Of a stretch of 14,931 nt of DNA, positions 8,930-14,931 are shown piece by piece. Both the position numbers and the translations under genes were made by a program. Position 1 is the stretch's first letter, and each line of letters opens with the position of its first letter. Source of the stretch: Pseudomonadota bacterium (lineage in GTDB: Bacteria > Pseudomonadota > Alphaproteobacteria > Acetobacterales > Acetobacteraceae); assembly GCA_021845555.1 (NCBI GenBank), contig JAJZVS010000039.1:1-14931 (forward strand), written 5' to 3'. The notes under the pieces are model-generated. The model did not search any database. It saw only the letters and a list, made by a program, of their open reading frames with translations, and was not told the origin of the DNA.

Positions 8930-10177
8930 ATGACAGACACCTCTTCCGCCGCACCGCCGGCCGCCGCCGGCGCGCCGCCGACGGAGAACTGGGCGCTGAC
9001 CTTGTGGACCATGGTGGGGATCCAGCTCGTGATGAGCATCTCCTTCACCATCCTGGCGCCGATCATGCCGCTCTATCTGCCCGATCTTGGTGTGCATCGC
9101 CCGGAGATGATCGATCTCTGGTCCGGCATCCTCGCCTCCGTGACGTCCTTCGTCGGCACCTTCACCGCGCCGATCTGGGGGCGGATGGCGGATCGCTACG
9201 GACGCAAGCTGATGGTGCTGCGCTCCAGCCTCGGTATCTCGGTATTCGTGCTGCTGATGGGGCTGGCGCAGAGCGTGTGGCACCTGCTGGCGTTCCGCAT
9301 GGCGATGGGGCTGTTCGCCGGGTTCAATTCGGCGGCGATCGCGCTGGTGGCGAGCCAGGTGCCGGATCAGCGGCTGGGCTACGCGCTGGGCTGGCTGTCC
9401 ACCGGGCAGCTGGTCGGCTCGCTGATCGGGCCGCTGATCGGCGGCGGGATCGCCGATGCCACCGGCAGCTACCGCGTGCCGTTCTTCTTCGCCGCGGCGA
9501 TTTCCGCCACGGCCTTCCTGCTGGCGTGGTGGCTGGTGCCGGAGCGGTTCACCCGTCCGCCGCCGGCGGCGCGGCGCGGGCCGGCGCTGACCGCGGCACT
9601 CGGGTTGTTCCGTGCCACGCCGGGACTGGCGGCGCTGATGCTGGTGCTGCTGCTGGCGCAGTTCGCGGTGCAGGCGGTCCAGCCGATCGTAACGCTGTTC
9701 GTGCAGCAGCTGACCGGGCCGGTGCCGCAACTGGCGACGCTGGCGGGGCTGGCGTTCTCGGTGACCGGGCTGGCCGACGTGCTCGCCTCCCCCTTTCTCG
9801 GCAAGCGCTCGGACGTGATCGGCTATCGCCGGGTGTTGCTGATCAGCCTGTTCGGCGCCGCGGCGATGACGCTGCCGCAGGCGTTCGCGCACGGCTACTG
9901 GGCGTTCGTGGCGGAGCGCTTCGGCGTGGGCTGCTTCATCGGCGGCATCCTGCCGACCGCCAACGCGCTGGTGGGGCGGATGGTGCCGGCGAGCAGCCGG
10001 GGGTTCGTCTATGGGCTGAGTTCCTCCGCCTCTTTCATGGGCATCGCGCTCGGGCCGCTGACCGGCGGCGTGGTGGCGGCGAGCGTGGGGCTGCGCTGGG
10101 TGTTCGTGGTCACGGCGGCGCTGCTGCTGGTGAACCTGCTCTGGGTATGGCTGACGGTGCCGGAGGCGAAGGGCTGA
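8930..10177 (+). CDS. MFS transporter, MdtG-like (probable drug/metabolite efflux)
   Basis: A 415-aa inner-membrane protein with about 12 hydrophobic segments in two six-helix halves, typical of drug:proton antiporter-like major facilitator proteins. After a Pro/Ala-rich cytosolic tail comes NWALTLWTMVG (20-30). Then APIMPLYLPDLGV (43-55), LWSGI (63-67) and the MFS motif A GRMADRYGRK (84-93) follow, and a second, partial motif A lies in the other half (FLGKRSDVIGYRR). The pattern of conserved stretches resembles E. coli MdtG. The ATG at 8930 gives the expected family N-terminus; a GTG at 8882 is in frame but adds a His/Pro-rich tail. The ribosome site is weak for either. TATAGC at 8838-8843 could be a -10, without a clear -35. 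An FAH-family gene follows after 65 nt on the same strand. The exported compound is unknown. Confidence 0.92.
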   Translation: MTDTSSAAPPAAAGAPPTENWALTLWTMVGIQLVMSISFTILAPIMPLYLPDLGVHRPEMIDLWSGILASVTSFVGTFTAPIWGRMADRYGRKLMVLRSSLGISVFVLLMGLAQSVWHLLAFRMAMGLFAGFNSAAIALVASQVPDQRLGYALGWLSTGQLVGSLIGPLIGGGIADATGSYRVPFFFAAAISATAFLLAWWLVPERFTRPPPAARRGPALTAALGLFRATPGLAALMLVLLLAQFAVQAVQPIVTLFVQQLTGPVPQLATLAGLAFSVTGLADVLASPFLGKRSDVIGYRRVLLISLFGAAAMTLPQAFAHGYWAFVAERFGVGCFIGGILPTANALVGRMVPASSRGFVYGLSSSASFMGIALGPLTGGVVAASVGLRWVFVVTAALLLVNLLWVWLTVPEAKG

Positions 10178-10242
10178 TCCAGGCCGCTTGACTCCGGCCG
10201 GCGGCTGCCGCCCGATCCGGGGATCTGGAGGGGAGGGCGGCC

Positions 10243-11175
10243 ATGAAATTGTGCTTTTTCGACGACTTCCGGCTCGGCGTGCTGCGCGGGGCGGAGGTGG
10301 TGGACGTGTCCGCGGCCGTGGCCGACATCCCCCACACCGGGCCGCACGACCTGATGAACGGGCTGATCGCCCGGTTCGAGGCTTATCGGGCGGCGCTGGA
10401 GCGCGCCGCCGCCGCCGGCCCGGGCATGGGGCTGGACCGGGTGCGGCTGCGCCCGCCGCTGCCGCGGCCGGGCAATATCGTCTGCATGGCGGTCAACTAT
10501 ATGGAGGACGGCACGCGGACGGCGCCGGCGCCGCTGAATGCGTTCCACAAGGCGCCGGGGGCGATCATCGGCGACGGCGATACGATGGTCCTGCCGGACG
10601 TTCCGGCGACGATTTTCGAGGGCGAGGCGGAGCTGGCGGTGGTGATCGGCAAGCCGGCGACGCGGGTGGCGGCGGCCGATGCGATGGCGCATGTGTTCGG
10701 CTACGTGAACTTCGTCGACGGCTCGGCGCGCGGGCTGCCTCCGCCCGGCAACGTCTTCTTCCAGATGAAGTCGCGCGACAGCTTCGCCCCGATCGGGCCG
10801 TTCCTGGTGACGGCCGACGAGGTGCCGGACCCGCACCGGCTTTCGGTGCGGCTGTGGGTGAACGGGGAGATCAAGCAGGATTTCAACACCTCCGACATGG
10901 CGCACCCGATCCCGCGCTGCATCGAGTGGGTGAGCGCGATCCACACGCTGCAACCTGGGGATTTATTGGCGACCGGGACCAACCACCGTGGGTTGTCTTC
11001 GTTCATGGATGGGGATAGGGTGGAGCTGGAGGTGGAGGGGCTGGGCCGGCTCCGGATCGGCGTACGAGACGATCTGCGGCGGGTGTGGTCGCGCGAGACG
11101 CGGCTGGATCGGCAACGCCAGGGGTTCGATACGCCGACGCCGCAAGTCTCCGGGCGGTATGGGCCGGGGGCGTGA
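10243..11175 (+). CDS. Fumarylacetoacetate hydrolase (FAH) family protein
   Basis: A 310-aa FAH-superfamily enzyme; members hydrolyse or decarboxylate 2-oxo/2,4-dioxo acids with a divalent metal. The start of the catalytic domain is RPGNIVCMAVNYMEDG (75-90). Putative metal ligands are E128 and E130 (GEAELAVVIG) and D159 (NFVDGSARGL). Lys176 lies in the MKSRDSFAPIGP segment, and the domain closes with GDLLATGTNHRGL (239-251). The usual D-V-S-A-R is D-G-S-A-R here. An N-terminal subdomain (1-70) and a charged C-terminal tail complete it, so length is normal. The purine-rich ribosome site GGAGGGGAGGG stands just before the ATG. The MFS gene upstream and the divergent SDR suggest a small catabolic or detoxification group, but no pathway can be fixed. 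Not tyrosine-pathway fumarylacetoacetase proper, which is longer. Confidence 0.93.
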   Translation: MKLCFFDDFRLGVLRGAEVVDVSAAVADIPHTGPHDLMNGLIARFEAYRAALERAAAAGPGMGLDRVRLRPPLPRPGNIVCMAVNYMEDGTRTAPAPLNAFHKAPGAIIGDGDTMVLPDVPATIFEGEAELAVVIGKPATRVAAADAMAHVFGYVNFVDGSARGLPPPGNVFFQMKSRDSFAPIGPFLVTADEVPDPHRLSVRLWVNGEIKQDFNTSDMAHPIPRCIEWVSAIHTLQPGDLLATGTNHRGLSSFMDGDRVELEVEGLGRLRIGVRDDLRRVWSRETRLDRQRQGFDTPTPQVSGRYGPGA

Positions 11176-11212
11176 GGGGCGGGCTTGGGGCGAAACGGGG
11201 GGCAAAATGGTG

Positions 11213-11241
11213 TTGACTTTCCGCGCGCCTACCGTGATAAA
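11213..11241 (+). promoter_or_regulatory. Sigma70-type promoter before the RTX-like gene
   Basis: TTGACT (11213-11218) is a five-of-six -35 match, followed after 17 bp by GATAAA (11236-11241), a four-of-six -10. It is the best promoter in the window. It starts 37 bp after the FAH stop codon and would give a transcript starting near 11248, about 240 nt before the RTX-like gene. TGATA (11235-11239) and TATCA (11258-11262) form a small inverted pair around the start site, a possible but weak operator. Confidence 0.6.
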
Positions 11242-11485
11242 TCGGGTTCATAAGGTCTATCAGTAGGATGGGCGGCAAAAGTGCCGTAGGCGCGAGCGGG
11301 GGCGGTGGGCCGGTTGGGTGTGGAACGGTCCAAGGTGCCTGCCGTTGGGGTGATGAAAAATTCCTGATCGTGGATCGTGGACGAAGCTATCGGCCCGGCT
11401 GAACGTGGTTTGGGTCGCGTGAGATTGGTTGGCTTGCCCGTCAGTCGGCGGCGGGTCGGTTTTGAGTGCGGACGTGAGGATCGAA
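11242..11485 (+). other. Long leader region with a possible 44-codon ORF
   Basis: The FAH-to-RTX gap is 310 bp with no recognisable gene. Beyond the promoter it has a lower-GC, mixed-composition leader. A small hairpin (CGGCA-AAAG-TGCCG, 11272-11285) lies near its 5' end. An ATG at 11268 opens a 44-codon frame ending in TGA at 11400-11402 with only a poorly spaced purine site before it; its Gly-rich product (MGGKSAVGASGG...) resembles nothing I know. gatcgtg is repeated in tandem near 11366. The leader ends in the GTGAGGA ribosome site of the next gene. No known riboswitch was recognised. Confidence 0.4.
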
Positions 11486-13024
11486 ATGGCGCAAGTGACG
11501 GTGCAGAGCGGCGGATACGTGACGATACCGGGGTCCGGTTCGTTGAACGTGACGCTGCAGAACCAGATTGCCGCCGCGATCCTGGCTTCGGCGACCTCGC
11601 CGGGCGCCCAACTGTTCACGGCGACGGTTCCGGCCGGGGGGCCGGTCCCGACAGTGCCCACCGTGACCGGAACCATCGCCGAGGCGTTGATTACCGATGC
11701 GGGTGGGAACTCGTACGCGTTCAACAACAATTACGGCTACATTCTGGATAACGCGACGGGGATCGACACGATTTCGGTCGCCCCTGGCACTGGGATTATT
11801 TCCGGAACGGTCGGTGGCGTGTTCAACCTGGCCGGCGGTGATTCGGTCGCGCTCGGCGGCGGCAACAATCTGGTTCAGTCGACGATCTCCAGTTCCTTCC
11901 TGCCGGGCGACTATGTTGCTGCCGGCGGCGGCAATGATACGATCACGGAAGCGGGCGGCGGGACGACCGCGAGCGGCGTCAGTACGATCGCGGGCGGCGG
12001 CGGGACCAACGTGCTTCTCGCAGACTCCACCGCTGGTTCCGTGTCGTTCATTTCTTCCGGCGTCGGCGATATAATCGGAGCGGGCGCGACGATCGATGTA
12101 GTGACGTTCGATAGTGTTGCCAGCGGTGGCGTTGTGTTCGGTGGCGCCGGCAGCAGCCTGACGGTGACCGATTTCGGGACGAACGACACCATTGCCGGTA
12201 TGTCCGTCGCCAGCATTGCGGCGACGATGTCGGGCAGCAGCGGGTTGCTGTTCGGCGGGTTGGCAAACACACTTTCGGCTCTCGACGCCGGCACGAACGA
12301 TACGATTTCCGGCCAGGGGGCGATTTCCATGACCGTCACCCTCTCGGGCAGTGGCGGGGTGGCTGCCGCCGGGTCCGGCGCCGCGACGATCTCGGCGACT
12401 GGGACGACTGCGGCGCAGGTCATCGGCGGGACCGGGTCTCTGGTGTTCCTGGGCGGCGCGGGGACGTCCACGGTGCGCGGCGGCACAGGCGGCACCTCGA
12501 TCGTGGGCGGCAGCGGCGGGCTGGTGGTCTCCGCGCTCAACGGCACTACCAGCGTGACCGGTGGCTCCGGCGTCGTCACCTTGTTCGGTGGGGCCGGGAG
12601 CGACGTGACGTACAGCAGCAATGCCACAGGTCTGAACTATGTTGCCGGCAGCGGCAGTGAGACGCTGGATGCGAGCGGGTCGGTCGGGAACGACAGCCTG
12701 TCCGGCGGCACGGTCACCGGCACGAATATCCTGATGACGGCCGGCAGCGGGAACGATACGCTTATGGGCGGGGCTGGGAATAACACCCTGGTGGGCGGCA
12801 GCGGGAAGGATCTGTTCGCGTTCTTCAGCGGGAACGGCGGTGGGCAGGATTCGCTTGTTAATCTGACCTCCTCCGATACCGTCGCGCTGTTCGGCTACAG
12901 TCAGACCGATGTCTCAAACATGTCGACGCTTTCCGGTAGCTCCAAGTCTGTTTCCGTCAGTTACAAGCTCAGTGATGGGACCCAAATCTCCTTCCTGACA
13001 GGCAGCGGCGTGCATATCATCTGA
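11486..13024 (+). CDS. RTX-type beta-repeat protein, probable secreted surface protein
   Basis: A 512-aa Gly/Ser/Thr/Ala-rich protein with only three Lys, one Arg, one His, three Glu and no Cys or Trp, so it is very acidic through Asp. There is no N-terminal signal peptide. Residues 1-130 form a distinct N-domain; three repeats of about 38 aa follow (residues 192-305), then further GG-rich solenoid-like sequence. Calcium-binding RTX nonapeptide repeats lie at about 420-446 (GSGNDTLMGG, GAGNNTLVGG, GSGKDLF). A non-repetitive C-terminal segment ends GVHII. This layout fits export by a type I system with a C-terminal signal and folding on extracellular calcium, but no exporter genes are visible. 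The ATG at 11486 has TGAGGA 7 nt upstream; GTG and TTG codons further up are in frame but less likely. Adhesin, S-layer or biofilm protein are options. Two methyltransferase genes follow directly. Confidence 0.85.
   Translation: MAQVTVQSGGYVTIPGSGSLNVTLQNQIAAAILASATSPGAQLFTATVPAGGPVPTVPTVTGTIAEALITDAGGNSYAFNNNYGYILDNATGIDTISVAPGTGIISGTVGGVFNLAGGDSVALGGGNNLVQSTISSSFLPGDYVAAGGGNDTITEAGGGTTASGVSTIAGGGGTNVLLADSTAGSVSFISSGVGDIIGAGATIDVVTFDSVASGGVVFGGAGSSLTVTDFGTNDTIAGMSVASIAATMSGSSGLLFGGLANTLSALDAGTNDTISGQGAISMTVTLSGSGGVAAAGSGAATISATGTTAAQVIGGTGSLVFLGGAGTSTVRGGTGGTSIVGGSGGLVVSALNGTTSVTGGSGVVTLFGGAGSDVTYSSNATGLNYVAGSGSETLDASGSVGNDSLSGGTVTGTNILMTAGSGNDTLMGGAGNNTLVGGSGKDLFAFFSGNGGGQDSLVNLTSSDTVALFGYSQTDVSNMSTLSGSSKSVSVSYKLSDGTQISFLTGSGVHII
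12059..12400 (+). repeat. Three ~38-aa protein repeats within the RTX-like gene
   Basis: Units at 12059-12175 (39 codons), 12176-12289 (38) and 12290-12400 (37) each begin G-[VT]-[GN]-D-x-I-x-G. They share a central T-x-x-S followed by SG/GG and a G-rich turn, and end in a hydrophobic strand. Units 2 and 3 start with GTNDTI. The copies differ widely at DNA level, so they are old. The pattern suggests stacked coils of a beta-solenoid. Confidence 0.75.
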
Positions 13025-13050
13025 CGCGGGCCACGGACGTCACGGACCGC

Positions 13051-14115
13051 TTGGCAGCCGGTCAGGACCGCGTCGCCATTCTGCTTGGCGCCGCGGCTCC
13101 GGAAAGCAGGATCATCGAGATCGGCCCCAGCTACGCCCCGGTCGCTCCCAAGGCGGCAGGGTGGCATACCCATGTCGTGGACCATGTCGACCAGGCCAGG
13201 CTGCGCATCAAATACCAGGGCGCGGGGGTTCCGGTCGATCGGATCGAACCCGTCGATACGATTTGGGACCGCGGGCAGCTTGACCGTGCGGTGCCCGAGG
13301 CGCTGCACGGCCGGTTCGACCGGCTGATTGCCAGCCACGTCATCGAGCATCTTCCCGATCCCGCCGGGTTTCTGAATGCCGCGGCGCGTCTGCTCAAGCC
13401 GGAGTCGGAGATCGCCCTGGCCGTGCCGGACAAGCGCTTCTGCTTCGACTATTTCCGCACCCCCAGCACCACCGGCGAGATGATCGAGGCCTATTTCTGC
13501 CGGCGTTCGTCCCCAGCCCCCCGGGACCTATGGAATCAGCTGGCCTATAGCGTCACGGCGGATGGGGCGCTGGCCTGGCCGCCGGGAATGACGGCCACGC
13601 CTCGCCTGATGAGCGAATTTTCCCAACTGAAGGCGCTGCTCCCCAGCTTCGCGCCTAGCGCGCCGGCGCTCCATGACGACTGCCATATCTGGCGGTTCAC
13701 CCCGGCCGGCTTCACGCTGGTTCTGTTCGAACTGGGGCAGCTCGGGATCATCGACTGGCATCTGCACCGGCTGGAATATCTCGGCGGCTTCGAGTTCTTC
13801 GCCATCCTCCGCCGTGGTGTCCCCGTGCTCCGCGATATGGCTGCCGTCGCGTCCCACCGGCTGGATCTTCTGGGCCGACAGCAGCGGGAGCAGTATGAGC
13901 ACGTGGAACTTGCGAAAGCCGCGGAACGGCCCTTCCGCTCTCAAGCCACGGGACCCGACGACCCAGCCGCGCTGTTTGCTCAGCTGGAGCAACAAGGGCG
14001 CCGGCTGACGGAACTCGAACAGGTTCTCACTCGCCTGCACGGTCCGCTCGCCCGCGCGGCTTGGGTCTTGCGCAAGCTCGGACTGCGCCGGCGGCCCCAT
14101 GGGAGCGGGCATTGA
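13051..14115 (+). CDS. SAM-dependent methyltransferase (class I, glycan-locus type)
   Basis: A 354-aa protein with an N-terminal Rossmann methyltransferase domain. The SAM motif I is IIEIGPSY (21-28), Asp44 ends the second strand (HVVDH), FDRLIASHVIEHLPD (89-103) is the typical central block, and LLKPESEIALAVPDKR (114-129) follows. The acceptor part (130-270) is Trp/Phe/His-rich, and the C-terminus holds a short coiled coil (AALFAQLEQQGRRLTELEQVL) and a basic tail. Related methyltransferases occur in polysaccharide and glycosylation loci, which fits its neighbours. No ATG or GTG exists in frame between the upstream TGA (12973-12975) and motif I. TTG at 13051, 26 nt after the RTX stop, is the best start; CTG at 13021, overlapping that stop, is an alternative. 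Ribosome site is weak, so translational coupling is plausible. The next gene overlaps its stop by four bases. Confidence 0.85.
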   Translation: MAAGQDRVAILLGAAAPESRIIEIGPSYAPVAPKAAGWHTHVVDHVDQARLRIKYQGAGVPVDRIEPVDTIWDRGQLDRAVPEALHGRFDRLIASHVIEHLPDPAGFLNAAARLLKPESEIALAVPDKRFCFDYFRTPSTTGEMIEAYFCRRSSPAPRDLWNQLAYSVTADGALAWPPGMTATPRLMSEFSQLKALLPSFAPSAPALHDDCHIWRFTPAGFTLVLFELGQLGIIDWHLHRLEYLGGFEFFAILRRGVPVLRDMAAVASHRLDLLGRQQREQYEHVELAKAAERPFRSQATGPDDPAALFAQLEQQGRRLTELEQVLTRLHGPLARAAWVLRKLGLRRRPHGSGH

Positions 14116-14931
14116 GCGCGCCGGGCGGGTCACCGCTGGACGCCGACGTGCTGCAAGCGCTTGGCGCGCGCCTCTATGGCGACCATCCGAATCGTAAGGC
14201 GCCCAGCTACCTGCGCGAGTACGCGCGGCTGCTGCAGGGCCGTCGCGACGCCCCCTTGCGTATCCTGGAACTCGGCATCGCCACCGGCACGTCGCTGCTG
14301 CTGTGGCATGAGTACCTGCCGAAGGCGACCATCGTGGGCGTCGATATCCTGCCGGCACCCGACTGCGTCATCGGCAAGGAGCGCATCATCTGCCTGCGCG
14401 GCAGCCAGGACGATCCACACACGCTGGATCGTGCGGCGGCCCTTGCTGGCGGCCCATTCGATCTGATCGTCGATGATGCGTCGCATATCGGCTATCTAAC
14501 CAAGCGGGCATTCGCCTACCTGTTTCCGCGCTGCCTGCTGCCCGGCGGGCATTATGTGATCGAGAATTTCGGCACCGGAATGATGGTGGAATATCCGGAT
14601 GGCGAGGCGTTTGTCGAGCCGCGCTGGGACGATGCCGAGCCTGGAACCCGCCGCTTCGAGAGCCATCAGTCCGGAATGGTCGGGGTGGTGAAGCAGTTGA
14701 TCGATCACATGATGACCGAATTGATTGCCGGGCGTCCCGCAGCTTTCGCCATAGCGCGGGTTACAATCCTGACCAATATCGCCTTCGTAGAAAAAGACCC
14801 CACTGGAACCATCGGTCCGCCGCCGGAGCCGCACCGGCAGGCGCCAACCGGGCGCACGTCGCCCGACCTCCCGGCCCTGGCGGACGCGATCCGGCAACAG
14901 GACGCGCGGCTCGCTGCCGCGGAAGCACAGC
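14112..14931 (+). CDS. SAM-dependent O-methyltransferase-like protein (cut by window edge)
   Basis: 273 codons are visible and the 3' end lies outside the window. The SAM motif I is LELGIATGTS (52-61), acidic Asp78 follows in VGVDIL, then FDLIVDDASHIG (116-127) and LLPGGHYVIENFG (142-154). The D-D-A-S-H block and the P-G-G-x-Y-V-I-E block resemble the family of metal-assisted sugar or macrolide O-methyltransferases (mycinamicin/macrocin and CmcI-like), where Asp and His of this region contribute to the active site. The last visible residues (LADAIRQQDARLAAAEAQ) begin a probable coiled coil. The start is TTG at 14112, overlapping the previous stop as TTGA; GGGAG lies about 6 nt before it, which supports it. 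A GTG at 14148 is an alternative but lacks such a site. Substrate unknown; a cell-surface sugar is the contextual guess. Confidence 0.85.
   Translation, partial: MSAPGGSPLDADVLQALGARLYGDHPNRKAPSYLREYARLLQGRRDAPLRILELGIATGTSLLLWHEYLPKATIVGVDILPAPDCVIGKERIICLRGSQDDPHTLDRAAALAGGPFDLIVDDASHIGYLTKRAFAYLFPRCLLPGGHYVIENFGTGMMVEYPDGEAFVEPRWDDAEPGTRRFESHQSGMVGVVKQLIDHMMTELIAGRPAAFAIARVTILTNIAFVEKDPTGTIGPPPEPHRQAPTGRTSPDLPALADAIRQQDARLAAAEAQ

Noticed and set aside
11911..12627. 238-codon Pro-rich frame opposite the RTX-like gene
   Set aside because: Pro-rich antisense of Gly-rich coding sequence is expected; no ribosome site or domain was seen.
14161..14466. 101-codon ATG frame inside the second methyltransferase
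   Set aside because: It is another frame of the methyltransferase, whose SAM motifs are unambiguous; the product is Arg/Ala/Ser noise.

Overview
The window is GC-rich (roughly 70% by eye) and tightly packed with bacterial genes. The GyrA and Aat sequence types, the tRNA-Thr with an encoded CCA, and a repeat-rich RTX-type protein suggest an alphaproteobacterium, most likely of the Acetobacteraceae/Rhodospirillales. The family placement is an inference from sequence style, since no search was run. No insertion sequence, phage gene, CRISPR array or origin was seen.

Left part (1-5943): the 3'-truncated gyrA gene runs on the minus strand, preceded on the same strand by a Tat-exported CHRD-domain protein. 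Divergent from these, on the plus strand, are aat (N-degron tagging), a small exported DUF4412-like protein and an MsrQ-like heme membrane protein, spaced as a possible operon. Four imperfect 18-bp tandem repeats sit directly before aat.

Middle part (5944-11175): a minus-strand tRNA-Thr(UGU) is followed by a periplasmic DegP/HtrA-type protease on the plus strand. The protease gene converges on a minus-strand SDR oxidoreductase across a strong hairpin. Divergent from the SDR gene are an MdtG-like MFS transporter and an FAH-family hydrolase. The last three could form a small metabolite-handling module, but no substrate can be named.

Right part (11176-14931): this is the most unusual section. 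A recognisable sigma70-type promoter and a leader of about 240 nt precede a 512-aa Gly/Ser/Thr-rich protein. It has three 38-aa solenoid-like repeats, C-terminal RTX nonapeptides and almost no Lys, Arg, His, Cys or Trp, which fits an unfolded, calcium-dependent type I secretion substrate or surface protein. Two SAM-dependent methyltransferase genes follow at once. The first has no ATG or GTG start, the second starts with TTG inside the stop of the first, and the second belongs to a sugar/natural-product O-methyltransferase-like type. The arrangement looks like the start of a locus that makes and chemically decorates a cell-surface protein or glycan. It runs off the right edge, so the secretion and glycosyltransferase genes that would test this are not visible.
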